DNA of 9,977 nt, from the NCBI GenBank assembly GCA_002441465.1, contig DJWE01000019.1, positions 5,448 to 15,424 on the forward strand. Reading direction: 5' to 3'. The position numbers and the translations under genes were made by a program. The first letter of the stretch is position 1. Each line of letters starts with the position of its first letter. Below the pieces are notes generated by a model. The model saw only the letters and a program-made list of their open reading frames with translations, was not told the origin of the DNA and made no database searches. This stretch comes from Propionibacteriaceae bacterium UBA6238 (GTDB lineage Bacteria; Actinomycetota; Actinomycetes; Propionibacteriales; Propionibacteriaceae). Below, one piece after another: positions 1 to 7,343 of this stretch.

Positions 1-63
1 TACGCGGACGGCTCAAACCCGTCTGCCCGCAAGGGCGTAGGGGTTCGACTCCCCTTCCCGGTA
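1..63 (+). tRNA. tRNA-Leu (CAA), 3' part
   Basis: This is the 3' part of a class II tRNA whose 5' end lies left of the window. The anticodon stem pairs 7-11 with 19-23 around the 7-base loop 12-18. Bases 14-16 read CAA after the invariant T13, so it decodes UUG leucine. A long variable arm follows, with 25-28 (GCCC) pairing with 33-36 (GGGC) around a GCAA tetraloop; this is expected for Leu, Ser or Tyr and agrees with the anticodon. The T arm has stem 39-43/51-55 and loop TTCGACT. The acceptor 3' strand is 56-62 and the discriminator is A63, as expected for leucine tRNAs. CCA is not encoded. The gene converges with the minus-strand operon. Confidence 0.93.
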
Positions 64-364
64 CTCAGCCTGATGCGGTGTGACAACCGCCCAATCGGAC
101 TGCGGGCTACATACGCTCGCCCCGCTGGCCACCTAGATCAGGGATTCCCGGGCGGCGTGCCGCCCTGTCCACACCGCCCCGACCGAGGCTGCGGCCACCG
201 CCCGGTTCGAGGCACGCCACCCACGTCCCAGCACTGCGAATCTTCCTCTACCGAGCAGCGGACCCTCGGGCGTCGACCTCAGGTCCGTCGTTCGCTCACC
301 GCGAGCGCGCTCGACAGTGCGCCTCAACCCGTGCTGCTGCGGCGGTTCGGGACGCCTCGGTCCC
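64..364. other. Gene-free region between tRNA-Leu and the operon end
   Basis: I see no credible gene here. The short reading frames have no Shine-Dalgarno sequence and encode arginine/proline-rich low-complexity peptides typical of random high-GC DNA. The stretch holds a weak 5-bp hairpin right after the tRNA (75-79 with 86-90, loop 80-85, no T-run) and a stronger GC hairpin at 150-165. It separates two converging transcription units, so terminators are the expected content. No repeat of the tRNA 3' end, which would mark an integration site, is visible in the window. Confidence 0.6.
150..165. terminator. GC-rich hairpin, possible bidirectional terminator
   Basis: GGGCGG (150-155) pairs with CCGCCC (160-165) around a CGTG loop. 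An alternative pairing uses CAGGG at 139-143 with CCCTG at 163-167. There is no T-run on either side. Its place between converging units suggests a terminator, but this is only a structural guess. Confidence 0.3.
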
Positions 365-394
365 GGCAGGCCTCGCCGGACGGCGAGGCCTGCC
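365..394 (-). terminator. Perfect 13-bp hairpin ending the sulfur/Qmo operon
   Basis: Bases 365-377 and 382-394 are exact reverse complements (13 bp, starting GGCAGGCC on both the plus and minus strands) around a 4-base loop. The hairpin begins 5 bases past the TAG stop of the qmoC-like gene. No U-tract follows, which is usual for intrinsic terminators proposed in high-GC actinobacteria. The symmetry means it could also stop transcription arriving from the tRNA side. Confidence 0.75.
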
Positions 395-399
395 TGCGC

Positions 400-1578
400 C
401 TAGCCGGCCGACTGGGCGTCCCGCTGCCGGGCGAGGCCGTAGAAGAACAGCGACACCGGCCGGTACATGGCGTGGGCGAACTTCGTGAACGGCAGGAACA
501 AGACCAGCTCCATGGCGATCGCGACATGCACCAAGAACACCCAGTAGCCCCAGGTCGGCACCGGTTCGGCGTACAGCGCGGCCTCGATCAGGAAGCCGGT
601 CAGTCCGGTCACCCACAGCAGCACCAGGAACAGCCAATCCGACGGTTTGCTGTCGTCGTTGCACTGCCGGTTCTCCTGCCAGCGACGGACCATGAACCAG
701 GAAACGCCGTACATCAGCGCCACGCCGGCCACAGTGCCCAGCAGCCGCACCGGATACCAGATCGGTACCGGCGTGCCGGTCGCCTTGATCCCGAGCACAT
801 CCATCCCGTAGTCGAGCGTGGTCGCCAGCAGCAGCCCCAGGAAGCCCCAGATGGTCAGCGCGTGGATCAGCCAGCGCCGCCGGTACAGCGGCTCAACCGG
901 TTCGTCGTCGTGGCAGTCGTCGCGGTACCGCTTCTGGCCCAGCGACTCGATGCCCAGCGCGTACCAGAGCGCCCGTCCGGTGCGCCCCCAGGCCTGCTTG
1001 CTGCCGAACAGCGACGCTCTGGTCACGCCGTCCTTGCGCGCGACGTCACGCGCGAGCAGGCCGACGCCGAGCAGGCTGAACAGCGCCACGACGACCATCA
1101 GCACGATGCCGGTGGTATGGATCACGGAGTAGGGAATGAAGTCGAACAGCGCCAGCGACTCGTGACTCTGCTCCCCTCGGATCGCGGCGAAGAAGAGGGC
1201 GAAGAACGCCGCCGCACCGACCACGATCGCGGTACCGATCACCGGACGCGTGTACAGCGTCCGAGCGATGCCGCTCTTGTCGTAGTGGGCGATCGCGTAG
1301 CGTCGAGCGGTGCCCATGAACTCGCCCGGATCGGCCTGCTGCGGACACCGCGTGGTGCACACGCCGCAGCCGTAGCACGTCCACAACTCCTTGCTGCCCA
1401 CCAGGTCGTCGGTGAGTCCGACCTGCGCGAGCCGGATCAGCTGACGCGGGAACATCGCGTCGTTGTCGGTCAGCGGGCAGATCGCGGTGCAGTTGCCGCA
1501 GCTGAAGCAGGCATTGATGTCGGCGGCACCGAACTTCTGCAGGTCGGTGATCAGGTTCGGGTTGACCACGCTGGTCAT
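400..1578 (-). CDS. qmoC: QmoC-like membrane subunit: HdrC ferredoxin domain fused to HdrE-type cytochrome b
   Basis: Predicted protein of 392 aa, last gene of the operon. Residues 1-90 form an HdrC-like domain with two CxxCxxCxxxCP motifs (C24, C27, C30, C34 and C68, C71, C74, C78), which bind two [4Fe-4S] clusters. The rest is a membrane domain with about six hydrophobic segments (roughly 112-133, 149-176, 234-255, 277-297, 314-336, 342-365). Histidines H154, H239, H351 and H369 are candidate heme b ligands; the FTKFAHAMYRP stretch near 364-374 is typical of the HdrE/NarI/DsrM-type family. This fusion is the hallmark of QmoC, which passes electrons between HdrA-like flavoproteins and (mena)quinone. 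The ATG overlaps the stop of the winged-helix gene (ATGA), with a GGAGGAG sequence 11 bases upstream. The name is by architecture; a generic HdrC/HdrE fusion from another complex is possible. Confidence 0.85.
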   Translation of the reverse strand: MTSVVNPNLITDLQKFGAADINACFSCGNCTAICPLTDNDAMFPRQLIRLAQVGLTDDLVGSKELWTCYGCGVCTTRCPQQADPGEFMGTARRYAIAHYDKSGIARTLYTRPVIGTAIVVGAAAFFALFFAAIRGEQSHESLALFDFIPYSVIHTTGIVLMVVVALFSLLGVGLLARDVARKDGVTRASLFGSKQAWGRTGRALWYALGIESLGQKRYRDDCHDDEPVEPLYRRRWLIHALTIWGFLGLLLATTLDYGMDVLGIKATGTPVPIWYPVRLLGTVAGVALMYGVSWFMVRRWQENRQCNDDSKPSDWLFLVLLWVTGLTGFLIEAALYAEPVPTWGYWVFLVHVAIAMELVLFLPFTKFAHAMYRPVSLFFYGLARQRDAQSAG

Positions 1579-1853
1579 TCGTACTCACACTCCTCCAGGG
1601 TCGCCTCGGGCTCGCCCTGGCCGACCACGCTGTAGCTGAAGTAGCCGTCGTCGTCGGCTTCGGCACTCTCGATCAGATGTCCGTAGCGGCGCATGCCCAT
1701 CACCCAATACACGGTCTCGTGCACGGGATGGCCGATCCGCTCGGCGATCTCGACGATGGTCGCCGGGCCCGAAGCCAACGCCTGGAAGATCGGCGCGTGC
1801 ATCAGGGGTTCCTCGCGGATCACTTCGCGCGGGTCGCGCAATGTGTGAGTCAT
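1575..1853 (-). CDS. Small winged-helix protein inside the hdrA-qmoC operon
   Basis: Protein of 92 aa, function not recognised at family level. Residues about 19-77 look like a winged-helix fold: a helix near 20-28, a second helix near 32-40 (TIVEIAERI), a longer helix near 43-56 that would be the recognition helix, and a beta wing near 60-77 with acidic DDD at its tip. The C-terminus is very acidic (E81-E92), and the recognition helix carries only a few basic residues (R55, R56), so a protein-protein or structural role is as likely as DNA binding. The only cysteine, C89, lies in the acidic tail. It overlaps the stop of the second hdrA and the start of qmoC by ATGA, with AAGGAG 8 bases before its ATG. 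It is therefore translated in a fixed place between the two redox subunits. It could be an accessory subunit or a local regulator. Confidence 0.8.
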   Translation of the reverse strand: MTHTLRDPREVIREEPLMHAPIFQALASGPATIVEIAERIGHPVHETVYWVMGMRRYGHLIESAEADDDGYFSYSVVGQGEPEATLEECEYE

Positions 1854-3637
1854 CCCACCGGCTCCTTGACTGGTACGTCGGTCGCGATCATCTCTTCGAT
1901 CGCGGCCCTCATCTGTGCGTCGGTGTAGCCGAGCAGGTCGATCGCGTCCGACCCGCAGACCGGGACGCAGCCGCCGCAGCCCTTGCACGTGGCCGGATCG
2001 ACGGTCGCGACCTGGCGGCCGTCCCAGGCGATGCTGGTGATCGCGTCGTAGGGGCAGGACGTGAGGCACTCGCCACTGCCGACGCACTTGTCCGGATCCA
2101 CCCGGGCGACCAGCGGCTCGAGCTCTGCGAAGCCCTTCTTCAGCAGCGCCGCGCTCTGCGCGACCGCGGCCAGTCCCGCGGCGACGCTCTCCCCCACCGT
2201 GCGAGGGCTCTGGCAGCAGCCGGCGATCATGACGCCGTCCACCACCGTCTCCACCGGCCGCAGCTTGGGGTGGATCTCGTTGAAGAACCCGTCGCTGCCG
2301 ACCGGCAGCTTGAGCACCTCGATCAGCCCCGAGTTCTCCCGCGGCACCATGCCGGTGACCAGCACCACCAGGTCGACCGGCAAAGTCAGTTCGCGGCTCT
2401 GCGTGAGCAGGTCCGTCACGGTCACGGCGAGCCCACCGGAAGCCACCTTCGCTACCGACGGCGGGGTGTCGTCGGGGAACTTCAGGTAGACCGACCCCAA
2501 ATCGCGGGACTCGTTGTAGAGCAACTCGTTGCGTCCGTAGGCACGGATGTCGCGATGCAGGTGGTACTGCCGGATGGCCGGATCCACCTTTGCCACCAGC
2601 ATCGAGGTGTGGATCGCCGCCGTGCAGCAGTACTTCGAGCAGTACTCGTTGCCCGGCGCTTCCTGCCGCGAGCCCACGCAGTAGACGTAGGCGATCGAGC
2701 GCACCGGACGTCCCGCGTAGCTGAGCCGGCCGGACGGCGCGGCGTCCACGAGCTCCTTGAACTCCGGCAGCGTGACCACGCCGTCGATGCCGTACCCGAA
2801 CTCGCCCTCGGTGGGCGCGTAGGAGTCGAAGCCCGTAGCCACGATGATCGACCCGACCTCGACGGTGAGCTGCTTGTCCGAGCCGTCCCGGTGCAAGGTG
2901 AGCTGTGCGGCGTAGTTGCCGAACGTGCCCGACTTCCCGGTCAGCTCGGCGCTGGTGTACACGGTGATGTCGCGGCGGGCCTTGATCTGCTCGATCAGGC
3001 CGGCCACCTCCTCGGCCCCGGACGCCTCGTCGGGGAAGGTCGGGCCGAATCGGCCCACCCAGCCGCCGAGGTGGGCGTCCCGCTCGATCACGACGGCCTG
3101 GATTCCGACATCAGCCAGGCCGATCGCAGCCCGCAGGCCCGCGATCCCACCGCCGACCACCAACGCCTTGGGCACGGTCTGGATCCGCAGCGGTTCGAGT
3201 GGAGCGGACAGCCGGGTCTTCGCGACGCCGGCACGGACCAGGCCGATCGCCTTCTCGGTCGCCCCGGCGCGGTCGTGCGGATGCGCCCAGGAATCCTGTT
3301 CGCGCACGTTCACCTGGGTGTAGGCGTACTGGTTGAGGTCGGCACGCTTGGCGACGTTGCGGAAGGTCACCTGGTGCAGTTTCGGCGAGCAGGACGCGAC
3401 CACGAGCCCGTCGAGATTCTGGGCACGGATGTCGTCGATCATGTCGTGCTGGGTGCCGTCCGAACACGCGAACACCGGTGATTCCGACACCACGACGCCG
3501 GGTTCGTCCTTCAGCGCCTCCCGGACGGCCGCGACGTCCACGTAGTCGGAGATGTTGCCGCCGCAGTGGCAGATGTACACGCCGATCCGGCGCTGTTCCG
3601 GTCCGGTGGTCGGTTCCGGGGTCTCGGCCTGGCTCAT
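1850..3637 (-). CDS. hdrA: HdrA-like iron-sulfur flavoprotein (second HdrA, Qmo-type subunit)
   Basis: Protein of 595 aa with full-length HdrA layout. The N-terminal domain has the CHCGGNI motif (C23, C25) and further cysteines C58 and C83. A Rossmann FAD site GGGIAG lies at 162-167 and the HdrA signature YCVGSR with a CSKYCC cluster at 319-338 (C320, C333, C337, C338). The C-terminus carries two ferredoxin motifs. The second is complete (C551, C554, C557, C561). The first reads C518-x2-S521-x2-C524-x3-C528, so the expected second cysteine is serine. HdrA family proteins hold FAD and relay electrons, in some complexes by bifurcation. The ATG overlaps the stop of the upstream hdrA (ATGA), with GGAGG 7 bases before it, so the two are probably made in equal amounts and assemble together. 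It takes the place of QmoB in a qmoA-qmoB-qmoC order but lacks a fused MvhD domain; that domain is encoded separately at 6912-7340. Confidence 0.9.
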   Translation of the reverse strand: MSQAETPEPTTGPEQRRIGVYICHCGGNISDYVDVAAVREALKDEPGVVVSESPVFACSDGTQHDMIDDIRAQNLDGLVVASCSPKLHQVTFRNVAKRADLNQYAYTQVNVREQDSWAHPHDRAGATEKAIGLVRAGVAKTRLSAPLEPLRIQTVPKALVVGGGIAGLRAAIGLADVGIQAVVIERDAHLGGWVGRFGPTFPDEASGAEEVAGLIEQIKARRDITVYTSAELTGKSGTFGNYAAQLTLHRDGSDKQLTVEVGSIIVATGFDSYAPTEGEFGYGIDGVVTLPEFKELVDAAPSGRLSYAGRPVRSIAYVYCVGSRQEAPGNEYCSKYCCTAAIHTSMLVAKVDPAIRQYHLHRDIRAYGRNELLYNESRDLGSVYLKFPDDTPPSVAKVASGGLAVTVTDLLTQSRELTLPVDLVVLVTGMVPRENSGLIEVLKLPVGSDGFFNEIHPKLRPVETVVDGVMIAGCCQSPRTVGESVAAGLAAVAQSAALLKKGFAELEPLVARVDPDKCVGSGECLTSCPYDAITSIAWDGRQVATVDPATCKGCGGCVPVCGSDAIDLLGYTDAQMRAAIEEMIATDVPVKEPVG

Positions 3638-6357
3638 ACCGTCACCTCCTCGGTGAAGTGCTGGTGTTCGAGGTGAGCGGCCACCTGGGCGACCGCGGCC
3701 CCCGAATGCAGGATGGTGTCCACGATGTCCTTGGCTCCCGAGGCGGTACCGGCCACAAAGACGCCGGGGACGGTGGTCTGGCCGGGGCTGAGCTCCGCGC
3801 TCGGTTCGGCCACGTAGTAGTACTCGTCCAGCCCGAGCGGAGCCTCGTCGAACAGTTTCTCCACGTCGCGATTCGGCTGGATGCCGACCGCCAGCACCAC
3901 CAGGTCGTAGGACGCCTCGACGAGGCTGCCGCCGTTCTCGATGTCCTCGTAGCGGACCAGCAGGTCGCCGTTGTCCTCCTCCGTGATCTTCGAGACCCGA
4001 CCCTTGATGTACTGCGCGCCCATGTCCTTGGCCTGGGTGTAGAACTCCTCGTACCGCTTCCCGGAGGCCCGCATGTCCATGTAGTGCATGCTCACGTCCG
4101 CCAGCGGCAGTGCGCCCATGATCAGTTGGTTCTGCTTGATCGAGTACATGCAGCAGAACTTCGAGCACAGCGGGTTGCCGACGGTCTTGTCGCGAGACCC
4201 CGTGCAGGAGATGTAGGCGATCCGGTCCGGGACCTTGCCGTCGCCGGGACGCAGCACCGTGTTGAACGGACGGGTCGGGGCCAGCAGGCGGTCCATCTGC
4301 ATGCCGGTGATCACGTTCGGGAACTTCCCGAACCCGTACTCGGGCTTCAGGTCGGCCGCGAACAGCTTGTGTCCGGTGGCGACCACCACGGCTCCGACGG
4401 TCACGTCGCGGAGCTCGTCGCGGGCGTCCATCCGGATCGCGAAGGCGGGGCAGGCCTTCACGCACTCCTGGCATTCCGAGCAGACCCCGCAGTCGAGGCA
4501 GGATCCCGCGCCGGAGCGGGCTTGCTCGTCGGTGAGCGGAGCCTCGATCTCGGAGAAGTCGCGCGGGTTGTGCACCAGCGAGACGTCGCCACTGATCGGG
4601 TGCCGGTGGCCGAACGCCGTCTGGCGGGACAGCACGGTGTCGGTGGAGACGGTCTCGAGCCGGTCGTCCAGGGCGGTGAACCCGTCCAGCGGCTGCCCGG
4701 TGATCCACCGGTCCACCATGTGCGCCGCGCGCCGGCCGGAGCCGATCGCCCGGGTGATGTCGGTGGCCCCCGCGGTCACGTCGCCGGCGGCGAACAGGAA
4801 CGGCACCGAGGTCTGCAGCGTCTTCGGATCGACGCTCACGCGGCCGCGGGCGTCCGCGAGGGCGGCGAACGGTGCCGGGTCCGGGCTCATCCCGATGGTG
4901 GAGATGACCAGGTCACAGGGGAGCACGTACTCGCTGCCCGGGACCGGCTCGGGGCTGCGGCGACCGGACGCGTCCGGCTCGCCGAGGCGCATCTTCTGCA
5001 GTCTCACTCCGGTCACGCGACCCTCGGAGGTGACTACCTCGGTCGGGGCGACGAGCAGTTCGAACACCGCACCCTCGGCCTCAGCGTCCTTGCTCTCCAC
5101 GTGGTGGGCGGGCATCTCGTCGCGAGTGCGTCGGTAGGCGACCCGGGCCTCTGCCGCACCCAGACGGAGCGACACCCGGGCGGCGTCCATGGCGACATTG
5201 CCGCCGCCGACCACGACGACCCGCTTGCCGGTGAGGTCGGGAGCAGCGCCGTTGGCCACGTCGGCCAGGAAATCGAGCCCGTTCACCGAGCCCTCCGCGT
5301 CCTCTCCCGGCACGTTCATGCGCGTGGCGAGCTGGGTGCCGGTGGCCAGGATCACGGCGTCGTAGCCGTCGTCGGCGAGCGCCTGGGGATCGGCGACCGT
5401 CGCGTTGCAGCGGATCTCCACGCCGAGCGAGGTGAGGTTCGCGATGTCGGCGTCCACCACCTCGTGCGGCAGCCGGTAGGCGGGAATCGCGTGCCGCAAG
5501 TACCCGCCGGGCTGCGATCGCTTCTCCAGGATCGTCACCTGGTACCCCTTGCGGGCCAGCTGCCAGGCTGCGGTCAGGCCGGCAGGGCCGGACCCGACGA
5601 TCGCGATCCGATGACCGTTGGGCTCGGCGACCTCGATCGCCGGCCCGCCGGAGTCGCGCGCGGCCTCGTAGTGCTTGTCGGCTGCGAAGCGTTTGATCAG
5701 GCGGATCGGGACCGGACCCTCAAGCTTGGCTCTGGTGCAGTCGGCCTCGCACGGCGCGTAGCAGGCCCGACCGAGAGTGCCGACCAACGGGGTCGCGTCG
5801 AGGACCAGTTGGAACGCTTCCTCATCCTTGCCTGAACGCACCAGCGAGACGTAGCCGTGGGCCTTGATCCCGGCCGGGCAGGCACCCACGCAGGGCGAGG
5901 TCCCCTCGCGCTGCAGCACGGCCTTCTTCGGCACGGCCTGCGGAAATGCGATGTACGCCGCGCGACGGGCCGCCAGATCAGCGTTGAACTGATCGGGGAC
6001 GGCCACCGTGCAGGCTTTCTGGCACGCATCGCACCCGGTGCATGCCGCCCAGTCGACAAATTTCGACTTTTGCCGAATCGAAGCCTGGAACGCGCCGTCA
6101 GCATTTCTGCTTATGCCCCGCACTTCACTGAAGGCCATCGTCGTGATGTTCGGGTGGTTGATCGTCGAGGACATCTTGGGCCCGGAGATGCAGGACGCGC
6201 AGTCGAGGGTCGGAAAGACCTTGCTGAGCAGGATCATCCGACCACCAACGCTGGCCTCCTTCTCGACCAGCAGAACCTGGTAGCCCATGTCGGCCAACTT
6301 GATCGACGACTCCATTCCGCCGATCCCACTGCCAATTACGAGGACGTCGTAGTCCAT
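3634..6357 (-). CDS. HdrA-like flavoprotein with inserted GltD-type NADPH oxidoreductase module
   Basis: Protein of 907 aa from ATG 6357, chosen because AAGGAG (6366-6371) lies 8 bases upstream; a GTG at 6384 would overlap this site. Domain order: HdrA N-terminal half with FAD motif GSGIGG (9-14), the C53-x2-C56 pair and a ferredoxin motif C106, C109, C112, C116; then, after the FPQAVP stretch (138-143), a GltD-like block at about 150-600; then a six-cysteine stretch C620, C623, C626, C629, C632, C636; then the HdrA C-terminal half with SCTGSRD and CSKFCC (C718, C731, C735, C736). The inserted block has its own Fe-S cysteines (C156, C160, C199, C203, C207), a second FAD site GSGPAG (255-260), an NADP-type site GGGNVAMDAA (384-393) followed by YRRTRDEMP (R409, R410), and the closing AAGDV FAD motif near 523-527. 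The protein should therefore hold two FADs and several Fe-S clusters and take electrons from, or give them to, NADPH. It stands in the QmoA position, but QmoA is much shorter. Confidence 0.9.
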   Translation of the reverse strand: MDYDVLVIGSGIGGMESSIKLADMGYQVLLVEKEASVGGRMILLSKVFPTLDCASCISGPKMSSTINHPNITTMAFSEVRGISRNADGAFQASIRQKSKFVDWAACTGCDACQKACTVAVPDQFNADLAARRAAYIAFPQAVPKKAVLQREGTSPCVGACPAGIKAHGYVSLVRSGKDEEAFQLVLDATPLVGTLGRACYAPCEADCTRAKLEGPVPIRLIKRFAADKHYEAARDSGGPAIEVAEPNGHRIAIVGSGPAGLTAAWQLARKGYQVTILEKRSQPGGYLRHAIPAYRLPHEVVDADIANLTSLGVEIRCNATVADPQALADDGYDAVILATGTQLATRMNVPGEDAEGSVNGLDFLADVANGAAPDLTGKRVVVVGGGNVAMDAARVSLRLGAAEARVAYRRTRDEMPAHHVESKDAEAEGAVFELLVAPTEVVTSEGRVTGVRLQKMRLGEPDASGRRSPEPVPGSEYVLPCDLVISTIGMSPDPAPFAALADARGRVSVDPKTLQTSVPFLFAAGDVTAGATDITRAIGSGRRAAHMVDRWITGQPLDGFTALDDRLETVSTDTVLSRQTAFGHRHPISGDVSLVHNPRDFSEIEAPLTDEQARSGAGSCLDCGVCSECQECVKACPAFAIRMDARDELRDVTVGAVVVATGHKLFAADLKPEYGFGKFPNVITGMQMDRLLAPTRPFNTVLRPGDGKVPDRIAYISCTGSRDKTVGNPLCSKFCCMYSIKQNQLIMGALPLADVSMHYMDMRASGKRYEEFYTQAKDMGAQYIKGRVSKITEEDNGDLLVRYEDIENGGSLVEASYDLVVLAVGIQPNRDVEKLFDEAPLGLDEYYYVAEPSAELSPGQTTVPGVFVAGTASGAKDIVDTILHSGAAVAQVAAHLEHQHFTEEVTV

Positions 6358-6374
6358 CGCACACGCTCCTTGTC

Positions 6375-6389
6375 GCCGCGGCACGCGGC
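6375..6389 (-). other. Intercistronic hairpin before the GltD-HdrA gene
   Basis: In the 38-base gap after the dsrE-like gene, GCCGCG (6375-6380) pairs with CGCGGC (6384-6389) around a 3-base loop. It ends 3 bases before the Shine-Dalgarno sequence of the next gene. It could protect or set the 5' end of a processed message, or tune translation. Short GC palindromes are common by chance in this DNA. Confidence 0.3.
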
Positions 6390-6395
6390 CGGTGG

Positions 6396-6875
6396 TCAGA
6401 TGAACAGGTTGACGTTCGATTCGTCGGCCTCACCCAGGTAGGTGGCCACGCCGGCGTACTCGATGCCGTCGATGAGCTCCTCCTTGCCGATGCCGAGCAC
6501 GTCCATGGACATGGTGCAGGCGATGAGCTTGATGTCCTGCTCCCGCGCGGTCTCGATCAATTCCGCAACGGTCATGACATTTTCGGCCTTCATGACCCGC
6601 TTCATCATCGACCGGCCCGCACCACCGAAATTGAACTTCGAAAGGCCAAGTTTTTCGGCATTCTTCGGCAGCATTGCCGAGAACGCTTTCTGCAGCCCAC
6701 TCTTCTTGGCATCCGGGGCGGCCACGCCATCGGTCTTGCGGAGGGCGGCCAGTCCCCAGAAGGTAAAGAACATCGTCACCTCATCGTCCATCGCGGCGGC
6801 GCCGTTGGCGATGATGAACGCTGCCATCACCCGGTCGTAGTCGCCGCTGAACACAATGATGGTCTTCTTAGCCAT
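6396..6875 (-). CDS. DsrE/DsrF-like sulfur-carrier protein (DsrE2/DsrE3 group)
   Basis: Protein of 159 aa. It starts with a beta-strand/loop typical of the DsrE fold (KKTIIVFSGDYDR), continues with VTMFFTFWGL at 33-42, and has the conserved cysteine C120 in the sequence IACTMSMDVLGI, the persulfide-carrying site of the DsrE2/E3 type. C120 is the only cysteine, so the protein can carry sulfur but cannot form an internal disulfide. The long insert at about 50-98 with many lysines, and the ending in NLFI, also fit this group. Family members pass sulfane sulfur between rhodanese, TusA and oxidising complexes in the cytoplasm. The ATG has AGGA 7 bases upstream. It lies between the MvhD-like gene and the GltD-HdrA gene, which supports a role as sulfur donor or acceptor for the Hdr-like complex. 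Which DsrE subgroup it belongs to needs a tree. Confidence 0.87.
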   Translation of the reverse strand: MAKKTIIVFSGDYDRVMAAFIIANGAAAMDDEVTMFFTFWGLAALRKTDGVAAPDAKKSGLQKAFSAMLPKNAEKLGLSKFNFGGAGRSMMKRVMKAENVMTVAELIETAREQDIKLIACTMSMDVLGIGKEELIDGIEYAGVATYLGEADESNVNLFI

Positions 6876-6911
6876 CGCTTCTTCCTGACTTCCTTGTCGG
6901 TGGGAGGACGC

Positions 6912-7340
6912 TCAAGCCACCGCGGCCGGAGCCCGGAGCTTGGTGAGCGTCACAGAGAACTCACGCATGTAGTTGGCGAAAGGCTCGGCGCATACCGAGC
7001 AGAGCGCGGCCATCTTCAGCCGCTGGGCGGCGATGCCCCGTTCGCTCATCATCGCCTGGGCCCTGCTGATGATCTCCGCCGTCCGTTCGGCGCAGTCGGG
7101 CAGGTAGGCGCACTCTTCGCCATCGGAGGCCACGAAGACCCCTTCAAAGCCGCTTTCCAGCGCGTGGACGAGCCAGGACGGCTTCAGTCCGCTGCTGCAC
7201 GGCACGGCCATCGTCTGCACGGTGGCGGGGTATTCGAGATGCCGGCTCCCCGCCAGATCGATGCCCGGATCGGAGATGTTGATGGTGGAGAAGACGAGGA
7301 CCCGCGGAGTGTCGGCCGCGGGTCCGGCAGCTCCGGACAC
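6912..7340 (-). CDS. MvhD/FlpD-like hydrogenase iron-sulfur subunit, altered cysteine set
   Basis: Protein of 142 aa, GTG start 3 bases after the TusA stop, so the two are probably translationally coupled. The family is recognised from the DLAGSRHLEYPATV stretch (28-41), PCSSG at 47-51 and the order of the following strands, which match the delta subunit of Mvh hydrogenase (also the C-terminal domain of QmoB). That subunit carries a [2Fe-2S] cluster and docks on HdrA. The usual N-terminal CxxC is absent here (VFSTINISDPG instead), and the first cysteine of the later C-x-x-GDC-like motif is serine (S72). Cysteines present are C48, C77, C83, C114 and C117, the last two as CSVC. The cluster is therefore either lost or bound by another set. 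No hydrogenase genes are in the window, so its partner is most likely one of the two HdrA proteins. Confidence 0.78.
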   Translation of the reverse strand: MSGAAGPAADTPRVLVFSTINISDPGIDLAGSRHLEYPATVQTMAVPCSSGLKPSWLVHALESGFEGVFVASDGEECAYLPDCAERTAEIISRAQAMMSERGIAAQRLKMAALCSVCAEPFANYMREFSVTLTKLRAPAAVA

Positions 7341-7343
7341 GGC

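Noticed and set aside
133..327. Short minus-strand frame in the tRNA-operon gap
   Set aside because: 64 arginine-rich codons, no ribosome site, no known domain, and it lies downstream of the operon terminator.
1..399. Integration site at the tRNA-Leu 3' end
   Set aside because: tRNA 3' ends are common targets, but no repeat of the tRNA end, integrase or base-composition change is visible in the window.
73..1635. Long plus-strand open frame opposite the qmoC-like gene
   Set aside because: It is antisense to a clear membrane protein gene, has arginine/proline/glutamine-rich sequence with no recognisable domain and no ribosome site. Such frames arise from GC-rich third positions.
3638..4708. 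Upstream extension of the second HdrA frame
   Set aside because: This part is out of frame within the coding region of the GltD-HdrA gene and is low-complexity. The ATG at 3637 has a strong GGAGG and starts the recognisable HdrA sequence.
1841..5835. Two long, nearly abutting plus-strand frames (1841-3481 and 3478-5835) opposite the two HdrA genes
   Set aside because: Their products are histidine/arginine/valine-rich with no motif, while the opposite strand encodes complete HdrA proteins with all cofactor motifs. The apparent 4-base overlap is coincidence.
6358..6384. GTG start at 6384 for the GltD-HdrA protein
   Set aside because: The extension would include the AAGGAG that serves the ATG at 6357, and the FAD-binding strand begins right after that ATG.
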